Source: Panorpa germanica (lineage: Eukaryota > Arthropoda > Insecta > Mecoptera > Panorpidae). Taken from it: a DNA stretch of 64,000 nt. The notes below the pieces were generated by a model. It was not told where the DNA came from. It worked only from the letters and a program-made list of their open reading frames with translations, and did not search any database. The position numbers were made by a program, and so were the translations under genes. Where the stretch lies: positions 4,485,001 to 4,549,000 of the forward strand of contig OY783220.1 of the NCBI GenBank assembly GCA_963678705.1, read 5' to 3'. Shown here in pieces: positions 14,301 through 24,540 of the stretch (position 1 is the stretch's first letter; the number at the start of each line of letters is the position of its first letter).

Positions 14301-15030
14301 GACTCTCACAGTGGAACAGACTACTTGCGACGCCGACTATTTTCAGTATGGTGTATTGTAGTTGTTTCGCATTAGCACATTTAATCATGCGCGCCAACAT
14401 ATATTTTAATGTTTATCAATACATCACTGTTGTGACATAATTCATAGTGCATATGTACTTCAGTACTCATAATAAGGTGGATACGTATGTAGATAAAAGT
14501 AACACCTTTCCGTGTATACGAATGCTGTACATAGTATCACAACTTGTTGGGATAGTATAAAAATCCTTACAGAATGTTCGCGATCGTCTTTGTGTGAACG
14601 ATATCATGGATAACAGATCGTTGAGAGTGGAAAATAACGCACATACATAATATGCACTTTTATTACTTTAATACAGTGATATATTGATTGATATTAAATT
14701 AGAAGTTTCCTTACATGAAGAAGTCTGAGATCGCCTTATGCCATAACTGAAGTTAAACTGAGAATTAAAGAAAGACCTACAAATGGTACTATTAAGCGAT
14801 TATTATTATTATTACTTGTACATACTCACAACGATCGTCAATAGAACAAGAAAATAATATAAGCGGAATGATAGTTCGAGAGCGAATAAATTCATTCAAT
14901 ATTTATAGATTAAAAATATTTATAAATTATTAGTTATTTCACTTTTGATATATTTTTTCAGGCCAAGGAGATTAAGCAGAAATTCTCCAATGCAACAAGG
15001 ATTTATCCACTAGGTGCCGATATATATTAA
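5324..15030 (+). CDS. nudE: NudE (NDE1/NDEL1 family dynein-LIS1 regulator)
   Basis: Exons 5324-5400, 5471-5624, 5717-5853, 6561-6697, 6775-6936, 8127-8215, 10293-10375 and a last exon from 14962. NDE1 proteins bridge LIS1 and cytoplasmic dynein in mitosis and nuclear migration. Seen: an N-terminal ~165-residue coiled coil containing [17 protein letters not shown] and [19 protein letters not shown], both close to the vertebrate LIS1-binding helix; then a linker ([17 protein letters not shown]) and the C-terminal signature [20 protein letters not shown]. Without a cassette the protein ends at 15013 (296 aa). Including a 61-nt cassette (13518-13578) shifts the last exon's frame and ends at 15030 (322 aa), nearer the usual 317-345 length. 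Introns are full of repeats, including a transposon at 11056-13445. Two further 3' ends are listed separately. Confidence 0.93.
5911..6512. repeat. Diverged miniature element in nudE intron 3 (copy 1)
   Basis: Shares long stretches with 8440-8837: a start with CCATAAATT.CGTCAC, a shared block GACGTCACACATTTTGAAA, a shared block about reading AATTTCAAATTTTGGAATTT, and an end with GTCACAA.TTGTG. The longer copy suggests internal deletion in the other. No coding capacity. Confidence 0.6.
6937..7025 (+). CDS. nudE: Possible nudE short 3' end by intron read-through (29 codons plus stop)
   Basis: If the donor at 6937 is not used, the reading frame stays open for 29 codons and stops at TAA 7023-7025. 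An AATAAA hexamer overlaps the stop (7024-7029). The predicted tail is basic and aromatic: 10 Arg/Lys, 7 Phe/Tyr and a single acidic residue, beginning [14 protein letters not shown]. It would remove the conserved [15 protein letters not shown] segment while keeping the LIS1-binding coiled coil. The hexamer at the stop is the main support; chance remains possible in an AT-rich intron. Confidence 0.35.
8417..9073. mobile_element. Small inverted-repeat element with CCCGCTAAACACA ends, in nudE intron
   Basis: The left end is CCCGCTAAACACA (8417-8429) and the right end TGTGTTTAGCGGG (9061-9073), a perfect 13-bp inverted pair. The last ~60 bp (9013-9073) recurs at 29971-30035, again ending in TTTAGCGGG, so it is a multicopy family. 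No ORF of note; non-autonomous. A second element (8440-8837) sits inside it. Confidence 0.6.
8440..8837. mobile_element. Nested miniature element with GTTAGGGG...CCCCTAAC ends (copy 2)
   Basis: Ends GTTAGGGG (8440-8447) and CCCCTAAC (8830-8837) are inverted. The similarity continues inwards imperfectly (ATCCATAAATTACGTCAC versus GTGAAGTAACTAATGGAT). About 400 bp, non-coding, related to the segment at 5911-6512. Confidence 0.55.
9499..9915 (+). CDS. nudE: Alternative terminal exon of nudE with Cys cluster (138 codons)
   Basis: Acceptor TCCTTACAG precedes 9499 and the exon continues in frame from exon 8127-8215 (ending ...LLRKVG). It encodes [16 protein letters not shown] followed by a Ser/Asn-rich, probably disordered tail, and stops at 9913-9915. 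AATAAA overlaps at 9914. The resulting protein would be 390 aa. The CPxC...CxC arrangement could bind a metal; that is inference. The long stop-free frame, good acceptor and immediate poly(A) hexamer support a real alternative 3' end that replaces the standard C-terminus. Confidence 0.6.
   Translation, partial: FGRLLCPACSKVSCTCTSSQTQLQDGVNNGVPNGVSIKTSPLNNPNSEMCRNNTSTNDELSSLEFNLIKNSINDQKTSRPKSMLNYSNSIRVFSRQVSETNEPLNNSVENVEVKNSDTTSKFQTWLNNLVNKNANQTN
10655..10860. repeat. Old interspersed repeat related to 25221-25466
   Basis: The segment around ATGACTATTATAATTATTAA, ATATTGAG and GGACATTTGAGGTC matches, with many changes, the sequence just left of the copia element (ATGACTATTTTAATTGTTAA, ATATTGAGG, GAAATTTGAGGTC). 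Non-coding. Confidence 0.4.
11056..11390 (+). repeat. Left terminal inverted repeat of the 2.39-kb element
   Basis: Pairs with 13111-13445 in inverted orientation. It diverges just after the shared block GTAATCGTCATAATATGCA. Confidence 0.85.
11471..12985 (-). CDS. Transposon-borne XPG/FEN-like (PIN-fold) nuclease-like protein
   Basis: One uninterrupted 504-aa ORF. Seen in order: a helical N-terminal part with a TEQHVDAS motif (~58); HDPFPDV (~85); [11 protein letters not shown] (~226); VVFDGY then AEQRRR (~265-280); [12 protein letters not shown] (~338); [12 protein letters not shown] (~360); [18 protein letters not shown] (~418). The ordered Asp/Glu positions, the [10 protein letters not shown] strand and the GCDTT loop resemble XPG/FEN-type nucleases. 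Comparable GCDTTSA proteins occur as uncharacterised multicopy genes in many invertebrates and, as I remember them, carry a longer N-terminal region, so this copy may be truncated. Enclosed by the 335-bp inverted repeats; no introns; antisense to nudE. Catalysis and any role in transposition are inference. Confidence 0.7.
   Translation of the reverse strand: MVIEQSMMKAMKTDGGIARGRNTKESVISKWVYSMHAMNTVCEKLEDLANVRMDTTEQHVDASDSRMKKDAKDVRKLLEYFSTHDPFPDVSKIVSIASGVVGDDKINCYKAREVGLASMAKMTGLTFNNIKLKRSDKVVPLLAMTSTIKVHEEKVPVDPVLLFQRMCITAAFQDEIENYFQYELFPYPLSLFDDIGMRKTQKSAIYDCFEKVDFDINNTNATYIIDGGYLLHRVVWDSEETFNVILDKYVQYVRRHFGSRVTVVFDGYNDCTRNTKAAEQRRRILATSSSIDILFDENMTVPTSQQKFLSNSHNKSRFISMLKERFTTENILVRQANNDADVLIIETAIEQFNLTNTTIVVGEDIDLLVLLTARTPTEKTIFFLKPGKAQHQSEMYSSKSLSTFAKCQNHVLFLHAITGCDTTSAFYRRGKITVFKLFEKQNLIECAEVFKNSNSTRQEIITNGICFLLSMYGALKKTTCLDKYRYACFVKNTKSKKQVQLACL
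13111..13445 (-). repeat. Right terminal inverted repeat of the 2.39-kb element
   Basis: Inverted partner of 11056-11390. Terminates GACCGGGCTA at 13445, followed by TTA. Confidence 0.85.
13518..13578 (+). other. nudE: Candidate nudE cassette exon (61 nt)
   Basis: Acceptor TATTTGCAG and donor TCC|GTAAAT flank a segment that continues the frame from exon 10293-10375: it encodes [16 protein letters not shown] and then SEKKS. A second acceptor 9 nt inside (ATTCAG) keeps the same frame. Inclusion changes the last exon's frame and extends the protein to 322 aa. Confidence 0.5.
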
Positions 15031-16963
15031 CATATTAATATCTTAATTAAACTTTAAATTATTTTACAATTAAACATGTAGACATAAACATTAGAGTATT
15101 AAAATAATCTACTATTAATATCAGAATTGAACTAACACAAATAAATGATAGGTAATAAATAAAAATAAATATTAATTACTCCTTAATTAAAAATTGCTGG
15201 CAATACTCGGAAGTTTAAAAATATATTTAAACCTGTAATACATAATAATAATTCTGAATTAAAACAGATATTGCAATTTTTTATAAAAGAATATTTAACT
15301 ATTGTTAAAATATTTTATGTTTACATTTTAGTAATAATTTTTTCTAATATATTTATGGGTTGTTATTATTTTTCAATATATATTTCATTTTTTTATAAAA
15401 AATTTGCAAATGTTAAAAAATTAAAAAATCACAAAACTTAAATATGTGGCTTCTAAAAGACAAATTGTAAATTAAATATAAATAATTATGTAACACAAAA
15501 TATTAGCTAAAAGGTAATTTTTAGTTTTTAATTTTGTTTCTTCTTTGATATTCATTTTGGTTAATATAATTTTAGATATTTTCTACGGCTCACTATTTAG
15601 TTTTGTATGTATTTTTATAGAAGAATTTTACAAATATTTTGTAATTGATTTGCAAATTTATTTCAATTAAAATATATTTCTGAAAAGATATTTAAGATGT
15701 TTTATGATCAAATATAGTGTATAACTAAATTATACATAAAATTAGTGTGTCCTCACAGTTTCTCGTACTGTCGACTCAAATTTATGTGTACAAAATTTGA
15801 AATAATAGTAATCTCATTTCGATAATGTATGTAATAATTCCAATTTCTTTATATTTCACATATTTACTTCAAGGAAAGAAACTCTTTATTTTTTATACTT
15901 GAATTTTATATAGCGATTTAATTGAGATATTCTCTTACGAAGATATTTTGAAATGTTTATCATATGTTTGGAAAATATTAGAAATAAAATAATTTCTATA
16001 GTAATACTAACATGATAGCTTAAAGTTCACATTCATTAAAGAATAATATTATAAAGAACGCTTAATCACAATTATTGCAGAATATGTATTCTTTGAATAT
16101 TTGTGAGATCATTTATGATGAAATTTAGTTGGTAAACATTTAATATAATCTTAGTCAATGAATATTACATAATTATAATTTTCAAGTATATCAAGTAAAT
16201 TTATGTATATAAAATAAATCAATAATTAATCAACTTTTTTCCTACGAAAAATACAATAACATAATATGTAAGTCATAATCAAAATATATACTGCTGATTT
16301 GGTATAAATAATTCATAATTTGGGTGAAATTGATTATTAAGGAAGCGTTTTATTCCATATATTTAATATGAATTATTTGCAATTAATACTAAATTATTAT
16401 AATGTTGTGATACATATTTTTTGTTGAAAAAAAATCTATATAGTATATTTTTGTAAATTAATTGCTATTAGAGTAGCTTCTAACAGAAGTTGATAAAGAA
16501 TATTTTGTGTAAAGTTTTGTACAATGTTATTATAAGTGTATAAACAATCCTGTTTAGTTATATTTAATTCGTATACATTTATTGTAAAGATATATATAAA
16601 TATTTTAAAGAGCACATAAGATATATATACTGATTTTGAAAAGTTGCAAGTAGACATTTTTTCTAGTCTGTTTTACAGAGAGAAAAAGAAGAGCAGTAGT
16701 TATATAAAACACAAATTCGCCTATTATGTACAAACATAAAATTCTTTCTCTAATCGCAATAGTTTTTTTGTACTACTTATATAATTTATTGTGTAAATAT
16801 AATTTTAAAAATAAATGCAATGAATATGTGTATATAGAGATAAAACGTTTTTTATTTATAATAATATTAGTTTATAATACACTCTAATAAAGTGAAACAG
16901 TGAATAAAAAAATGATTAAAGATGAAATGATTGAAGACTTATGTAATTGCTACATTTCAATAA
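15031..16963. other. Gap between convergent nudE and PIG-Q: probable 3' UTRs
   Basis: Very AT-rich with no supported ORF. Several AATAAA hexamers are present on the plus strand (for example near 16810), so much of it could be nudE 3' UTR. No repeats were recognised. Confidence 0.4.
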
Positions 16964-19038
16964 CTAGAGTGGATACACTAGTTCTCCACTCATGATTTTG
17001 CCAACAATTCCATTCCATCCTTTTCTTTTGGCATGTTTAATAGGACTAGGTATGAAATCATTATGACACCATGGTGGTAGAGGATGTGGTGTGACCCGTA
17101 GACACGATGGGGAGGGTAACAACGTCAAATGAATTGTACCTGATTGAATTGTACAATTAACTGATTTCTAAAAAATATTTATTCATTTCTAACTTACATG
17201 GCACTGCTGTTGATCTAAATATCCATAATATAGAAGTGTATAACGGCAAAGTGTGTAAAATTACACGTATGCGATCCAGTATTTCAGATAAGATCATCAC
17301 AAAGACACGAAGCTAAAATTATTGAATATTAATAGGTTTGTTGTATATATGATGCCTAAAAGACAATACTTTTGATAGATTCTTTTTACCGTTGTAAATA
17401 CGATATAATATACAGCAGTTGTTGGAAACAAAAATAAAAGCACTGTAAATGCTAAAGTTCCTACAAACAGCTGCCTATGAGAATATGAACAAGAATCAAC
17501 ACGACCTGAAATTCATTAAAATTAGTGTGAAAGATATGGAATACTTTCTTTCTAAAATGTGGAATTACCTCGTAAGGGATTATACTTTCTTCCAAGAAAT
17601 AATCTCCACAATGCTTTCAAGCCATTTATTTGAATATTATATAATCTAAAAGTATATTTTTCTTAGTATAAGATATGATTTTATGACAATTTAAATAATT
17701 ATGAAAACTTTTTACCTAGCGGCATAAACATAAATGCAGTAGACATGAAAACTGACAAGGGAAAGAAGATCAGTTAACATAGCTGCCTGAAATGATAATC
17801 CCATTGATCCCAAAACAACTACGAAATTCATCAGAAGCTGCATCCATGGGGAAACAAGTACTACAATTTGAATAACAATAGTTTTAATTATCAAGAAGTG
17901 ATAAGTTTCATAGATATATCATTTAAATAATTACAACGTAATAAGACACTTTTCTACCTAGAAATTTCCACCATAGTTCTATGTGGTATAGAAAAAATCT
18001 TCCAAGCATTGTATTGAAAGCAACATTTAATTTTAAGCCGACAGGTGATCCCATAAGATATCGCAGTAACTCTCGAAAAGTTTCAACTATGTACTGTAAA
18101 TATAATAACTTAAATATTTATTTTAAATGTTGTTCGTCCTGACTTTGATATTCTTTGTACCTCTGCACCATCCATTAAAGGTCCAATTAAGTCATGACAA
18201 TTTCGAAGATACCATAGTGCTAATCCACCTGCTAATAAATCTGCCATTAATGAAACAGCAAGGCACGCCATATGTAATCTAAACAAAGTTATTAATATTT
18301 ATTGGAATATAAAATAACTTTAAGTTATTTGTTAAAAGATTACTTGTTTCCTTCTTTCCATACTGTTCCAAAGCTTTCTAAACACTCTTGAAGATGCCTA
18401 ATAAGGGATGAGTATTTACTGATTGGTTTTAGAACAAGTAAAAACTGATTTGATAGTAACCAAATAAATTGTATTATTGACACTAATAATTTCTTTATAA
18501 TTAACCAGGTAGTATTTTTTCTTTCTTGCATTTGTTTTGAGGGAAATATAACATAAGACTTTACATAATTGGAAAGTTTGTGGAAATGATCGCTATATAC
18601 TTCTTTTTTGCTTTCTACATCAAATGTATTATTATAAGTTAAATAAGAGTTTAAAAACTCCTTATGATCGTAGTATATTAAAATGGAATTATTTGCATTT
18701 AGTTCGCAAGTTTCGCTGCTAGTAGTTCCTGTATTTATAATAATGTTTAATCGAAGTTCTGTTTTGTGATATAGGGTTAAAAAGTAGATATTTTCCTTAA
18801 TATTTACACCTAGTTTTTCTTGATTTTCATTTAAATATTTACAGTCACTTATATTAAAATTATCATATCCAATAACAGATAATTTATTATTTCTACATAA
18901 TACATTTTCGTAATTTTCAACTTTGTCAACAATATAAAAAGTGAGGTTATTATTTAATAACTCAACATAACCAACTAAATATCCTGATATTTTATTTAAT
19001 GTTACTATATTTGGTATAAAGACTATTGTAAAATTCAT
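16964..19038 (-). CDS. PIGQ: PIG-Q / Gpi1, subunit of the GPI-GlcNAc transferase
   Basis: Eight exons: 19038-18344, 18278-18161, 18093-17958, 17860-17716, 17645-17569, 17505-17390, 17312-17198, 17160-16964; 532 codons in frame. PIG-Q is a membrane subunit of the ER complex that starts GPI-anchor synthesis by adding GlcNAc to phosphatidylinositol. Diagnostic segments: [79 protein letters not shown] and [10 protein letters not shown], all close to the vertebrate protein and in the same order. The first ~230 residues ([10 protein letters not shown] region) are weakly conserved, as usual in this family. Several hydrophobic membrane segments follow. Exon 8 must begin at 17160 rather than at the AG 9 nt upstream, which would give a stop. 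Confidence 0.92.
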
Positions 19039-20400
19039 ATTTGTAATTATTTTTATTAATTATTTCAAACCACTTTAGAAAAACTAATAAATTGAATTGA
19101 ATGTCAAAAATTAACAGCAATTGACAGTAAGATACTCGTAAATTATGTACATTTGGAAATGATAGTTGTGTGATAATCGAATTATAAAATAAACTGTTCA
19201 TCTACTACAATTTGTAACTTTATAAGAAAAAAATCAATCTATTAATATTTATATTAATCAAGAGGAATAATTAGAACTTTTGGAATTGCAAAATGACTTT
19301 AAAGAATTGAACAGATAGAATTTTTTATTTAGATCTGTACATGATTCTAGAATTATTAGCCGCTATTTTCAATTTTGGATATTAATGACTTGAACCATGG
19401 TCTTGCGAGTAATTCTTCTAGCTTATTTTCTAGGTTAATTACTCTAACCTTAACTATTATTTGGACGACAAAAGCACTGCACATTCGGATTCCCAAAGTA
19501 ATAAAGAGTTACTGTCACTGAATATAAATGAATGAGGGATTATACAAATGTACATTAAAGAGAAGTGACGAGATGCAACGATAATAATTGGTATAGGAAA
19601 ATGCAAACATGAATTGAAGTGCAAATGAAATATGCAGACATAGTATCGAATTAAGACAAATGTAGTCACCTGCACTGTGGCTACAGAGAGGACCTTTCTA
19701 CTCCTGCACTTCTTATTCTAGATTATCTTTTTTTGGTCACGCCAAATTTAATTCTTTTGCTTTACGTCAACTTACGTATGGTATTAATTGTTTCAACATA
19801 TTCCATAAAACAAAAAATGAATAAACTAATGTACTATAAAATTTATTTATTGTTCACTTCTAGAGTATTATTTACATTCTAACTTAAAATTATTGGAATA
19901 TTTAAACATTGATATAAAAAATCATATACGCTTCAAAATATTATATTTATGACACAGTTTCTTACGAAACTTACGTATATTTACGTAATTATCTTACGTA
20001 TAAGATAATATAAAAAGTTATCATTAGAATAGATAATTAGAAGACGATCTATTATGAATAACGAAGAAAAAAAAATATAGAGGCAAGTTATTTTTTAGAC
20101 TTTAAAGATCTTTTTCTCAGTAAAATATCATTTGGTTTAATTTATAGGATTACGTGTTATTAGACTAGATTTAAATAACAAATGAATTGTTATTGTGTTT
20201 GTTAGCTTAGTGAAATTACCTAAACAATATATACCTTTTATGTCGTACGTAATATAAATTGTCTTCTTAATATTATTACTAGACTACTATAGTCTATATT
20301 CGATAAAAAAAATTCTCTAAATGTTATGCCTTAATCTAAGTTCTTAACTAACAATGAATGAAATGTTATAGAATTTGCATTACATTAGTTTTTTGAGATG
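19039..20400. other. Gap between canopy gene and PIG-Q
   Basis: Both neighbours are on the minus strand, so this holds the canopy 3' UTR (AATAAA on minus at 19847-19842) and the PIG-Q promoter. No gene, RNA or repeat recognised. Confidence 0.4.
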
Positions 20401-21219
20401 TTATAGTTCCGATTTATCGCCCTTGGGTTTCAGAACTTCGTCCAAGCACTTTGAATCCGATCCTGCCAGCGCACGGTCTTTACATAAATAACGACTCAAA
20501 GGAATTTCGCCTTGATGTGTAAAATACCAATCCTCAATTGGTCCTTCGTATTGCTCTAATAATGATTCACACTAAAAAAATTAAGTATGTTATTAAACCA
20601 AATACAAATTAAATCTCTTAAAACAACAGGGTGAATGTTTACCTGATTTTTCATATTAGTTATTTCTACAGAAGGGTTATCCCATAACTCATATGGAATC
20701 CCTAATTCAACTTTAACTCCCTTATTTACAAGTCCATGCAAAGTTTCAAAGGTTTGACTCATTCCCTTCGCGAATCTTGTACTATCCTTTCTTTCCTTAT
20801 GAATGTTGTATTCCAAAATTCTATTGCAAACACCTAAATCAAATTCAATATAATTTTACATCTGTGCTGTTCTTGAAATGATTATTTTTCAGAAAACATT
20901 ACCTTCTAATGATTCTACTAATCTAAGCTCAGATTTTTGGTATTTTGTCTTTTTTTTCGGCTTCTCAACTGAATATCCCAACTCTATGACATCATGTGAC
21001 TTCCCGGTTTCAGCAAGTCTACTTTCGAGTTCGGTAGCCAAAATTTTGCAAACTGTAAGATTTTATAGATTCAATTTACGTTTGTTGTAGAGCTTAACCT
21101 AAAAATGTTATATTACCTTCACATCTATTTGCATATTTAACTCCTTCCTCTTCTTCAGGACCACAATATACATTAGCAATTAATAAGAACGCTATAATTA
21201 ATATTCTTAAGATTCCCAT
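20401..21219 (-). CDS. Canopy family ER protein (CNPY3/CNPY4-like)
   Basis: Four exons 21219-21117, 21052-20903, 20833-20643, 20571-20401 give 204 codons. Canopy proteins are saposin-like ER luminal factors; CNPY3/4 assist folding and delivery of cell-surface receptors such as Toll-like receptors. Seen: signal peptide 1-19 (ILRILIIAFLLIANVYC), the NRCEVCK pair, VCNRILEYNIHKERK, FAKGMSQTFETLHGLVNKGV, ELGIPYELWDNPSVE, QCESLLEQYEG..DWYF, YLCKD and KCLDE, which give the family's six cysteines. GIPYELWD is diagnostic of CNPY3/4 over CNPY1/2. It lacks the long acidic tail of vertebrate CNPY4 and ends GDKSEL, an apparent KDEL-like ER retrieval signal. CNPY3 versus CNPY4 cannot be decided; insects usually have one such gene. 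Confidence 0.9.
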
Positions 21220-22259
21220 GATATGAAAGTCAACTTATTTTTAAATTAAAATATTTAAAGAACAAAATGAAGTTACAGCTTGAATTAGTTTAAATCACTT
21301 TAGATTGGAAGTAACTTTGACATCAAAGATTTTGACGTACAGTAGACTACATTACTGGCGTTAACTATGATTTTGTGACTATGATCTGCTAATTATGCAA
21401 TGTTTTGACCAGTTTTGACTACGTGAAGCTTTTTGATTCGTTGGTTTTTATCATTTTTTTATCAACAATGCTTTTCTTTAATTAAATAAGCCCCTCCAGT
21501 TATAAGTTTTGTATTTATTCCAATTTTTATTATACAATGTTCGAATCTTAGCTGATGTTTTCTAATAATATCTTTTCTAATTTTGAAGTTCATGAAATCC
21601 TTTTAAAACTATAATTAAATTAAATTAAATAAATTTTGTTGCATCTTAAATTACTTTGTCATAAAATATTTTTAAAAAGATTTGACATTACATGTCGTGT
21701 TTATCAATTCAGGGAATCCATGTACTAGTGTTTAATTTCCAATATAGATGGCATATACTGATTAATTATTCGTTTTGGTAATTTAAATTTAAATATGTAT
21801 ATTGTTTTGATATGCAAATCAGAGATAATATGCAAATTTGCTAAATATAAAAAAATACTCTTAATGTCACTGTATAAATGTAGGTTCGATTCCCACTGCT
21901 TACAAAAAGGTAACCGCATTTAAACAAAGGCACAGAGCATTTAATACTTTAGCATCAACTTTTTCGTTGCTTGAATTCTGAAAGGTGAAGTGGTTTCTCC
22001 ATTTGTAACTCATAACAGAAACATGTCATATAGAGAGCTAAACCTCTTTCACGAATTCTTTTATTGAATTTAATAAATATGATTGATTGTGAATAGAGTT
22101 CAATGTGGATAGTTACCAAGTCAGAATTAACCAGATAATTACAGAACTTTCCATTTTTCCAAGAAATTTTTTTTCGTGTCCAGTTTCAGCATAGAAAACT
22201 ATAATCTTGTTAAGAATAAATGAATTGTATTGATGCTGCGTTAATTAAAATAAAAAATC
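21220..22259. other. Upstream region of the canopy gene
   Basis: Promoter and 5' UTR of the canopy gene lie at the left end. The rest is AT-rich with no supported gene. A lone RNA polymerase III B-box-like string (GGTTCGATTCC, 21883) lacks a tRNA fold. Confidence 0.35.
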
Positions 22260-22520
22260 AGATGAAACACAAAAATTCCACCTACTGTCTGCGTGATCTA
22301 CCTGTCCAATGCTCCCGCCAAACAACATCCACTAGTCCACGGTGCAGAAGAAGGGGCAGTTGATAGTCGCGGAGAAATCCCCCTCTCACACCATGTTCAG
22401 CACACAACGATCAATATCGCGGACAGAAGCTCAGGTAGACCAATCATCAAAAAGGCTCTGACCAATTCCTGATGGATGATGGTCATCACCAATGGCCAAT
22501 GAGCACAAAATAACATCCGT
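22260..22520. promoter_or_regulatory. GC-richer island with five CCAAT motifs
   Basis: The base composition is clearly richer in G+C than its surroundings. CCAAT occurs near 22306, 22440, 22463, 22490 and 22496. No ORF or splice pattern identifies a gene, so it may be a promoter or a decayed element. Confidence 0.3.
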
Positions 22521-23105
22521 TCTGCTAGGTATATTATTTGTATTTTCAAACACAGATTGCCATTAAATTCAGACTTAGGCATTGTAATTGTTTTTAAGGC
22601 ATCTGGTATAATATAAATGTCAAATGTTATAGTATATAAGATGTAGTACTTATATTTCTTGATCATAATGATAAATTTACGACAATTTTGAATAACCATT
22701 TTGCCGTTTACATGTTTTAAATATTTGTGTTAGTTTAGAAGTAAGTGTTTCAGGGGTAAATGTGTCCAGAATCTAAATGGAGGCAAATTTTACATTTACT
22801 TTATTCTATTTAGATTTTTTAACTATTTACTGAATGCGCACATACTTTTTGTAAATGACAATGCAATGTGGTGCAATAATATTCCATTAAATTTTTGTTT
22901 TAATAGATTTAACTAAAAATTGTTAGCTTAAACTTTCCTTTTAGACGCGATTTAACATTTGCCGGTAGAATTTTGAACAAAGTTAACATACTAGTCTTAA
23001 TAAAACTGTCTAATATTAAACAGTTTTATTAGATACACCGCAAAAAAATTGGTCTATGCACTCTGCTGATTTAAAAACCACAGAGAAATTATTATTTATA
23101 ATTTT

Positions 23106-23442
23106 ACTAGCTGTGTCGGCCACGCGTTGCTGTGACTAACGTTTTTGTCATATTACATTACATAGCGCCATCTATTGAATATTTACTCAATCTAGTCAAC
23201 AGAATATTTACTCAATCTAGTCAACAGATGTCGCCATCATCGTCGCCAGATGTCATATGTCATATACAGATAATTAATAGACAATTAATAGATATTGCAA
23301 TCATAAATTGAGATGTAAGCTATCCTATCTTTCAAGTTGGATCAAACTGCACCCGGTGTACAAATTTGATTAAAATCGGTTAAGTAGTTTAGGCGTCCAT
23401 CGCGGAGGAACAACGTGACACGTAATTTATATATATTAAGAT
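23106..23442 (+). repeat. Interspersed repeat copy A (CTAGCTGT..GGCCACGCGTTGCTGTG family)
   Basis: About 85-95% similar to 33377-33702 and, inverted, to 31537-31738. Begins CTAGCTGTGTCGGCCACGCG and ends ACGTAATTTATATATATTAAG. Copy A carries an internal ~26-bp duplication around TTTACTCAATCTAGTCAACA. The 3' half (AAAATCGGTTAAGTAGTTTAGG) is the style of arthropod LINE/SINE tails. Non-coding. Confidence 0.75.
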
Positions 23443-24540
23443 TACTATTATTTCCACGCTATTCTTTTTCACAGTTATCCTAAGAAAGAGGCGTCTAAAG
23501 AATTTTTCGACCAATTTATTTTACAGTGTAACTTAACTTTTTATGAAGTAATTTTTGCACTGTGGGCAGGCTTCTGAGTCGGAAGAAATGTACCGATTTA
23601 AACTACGTACAGTGGAAAAATTACATTTCTATGAATTTTACCATAACATTAATATAAAATAAAAATAAGTGTAGACACACATTCAAGTTTTCTTAAATTT
23701 ATTGTAAAATTTTGCCTCTTTAATTATCCTGATTCTTTAAATAACTATTTCAATCACTTACATCTTTAATAACAATGAAACTATTTAAGAAAAGAAACAT
23801 ATTTGAGATCCTGATAATTATTTTTGTCAGTATATAACAAATACATTTCTAGAATTGGAAATATTGTTCACAATCCAAATTAATTGTGTAAATAATTTGG
23901 TCGAAATCGGATTATAGTATAGTAAAAACTTTTACAATTGTCAGTACTATCAAAGATTACAATTTCCCGTTCTTTATTCTATACTACTCTAGATAATTTT
24001 GCGTGCAGCGTTGCCGAATCACCAATGACCATGAAAAGCAATATTTTGAATTATTATACTCGAATACAAAATAGTGAAATGATATATATTTTTTAAATTA
24101 GTTTAAAAAACATTTTTCTTTACTTTTCTAAAGTTTTTCAAAATTTTGTCGAGAGATTTTTTGTGTATAATAGAAAATTGGCGGACATGAAGTTTTAAAT
24201 GATTCAAATGGGAGGTGAGATTGAAAATTGTTAACTTTGTTATTAATTATCTCGGATTCTAAACGGCCAAAATTCTGAAACTTCGGGATTAGTAAACATT
24301 AACTTAAAATAAACAAAAACTTAAGAAAATCTATCGAGGAGTGGTTTTACACTGGAACTACCTTAAAGTATACGGAGTGGGCGTTTTTTGCCGACTCCCT
24401 ATTTGCAAATTTGATTTTCAATAATCCCAAACATATTAGAAATAATCATATGTAATACGATAAATAAATAATAAGCCGTAATGTCAATTTTGACGTTTTT
24501 ATCAACAAATAAATATCTCACCGTTCGGTCAATAAATACA
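23443..24540. other. AT-rich gap, no feature recognised
   Basis: I see no gene-like frame, inverted ends or tandem structure here. Confidence 0.4.

Noticed and set aside
16436-16657. 73-codon minus ORF downstream of nudE
   Set aside because: Low-complexity AT-rich frame without family resemblance, in a probable 3' UTR.
21880-21905. Possible tRNA (GGTTCGATTCC box)
   Set aside because: No A box at the right distance and no cloverleaf.
22990-23035. Perfect ~11-bp hairpin (AATAAAACTGT / ACAGTTTTATT)
   Set aside because: Short and AT-rich in AT-rich DNA; a bacterial-type terminator makes no sense here and it is too small for a pre-miRNA.
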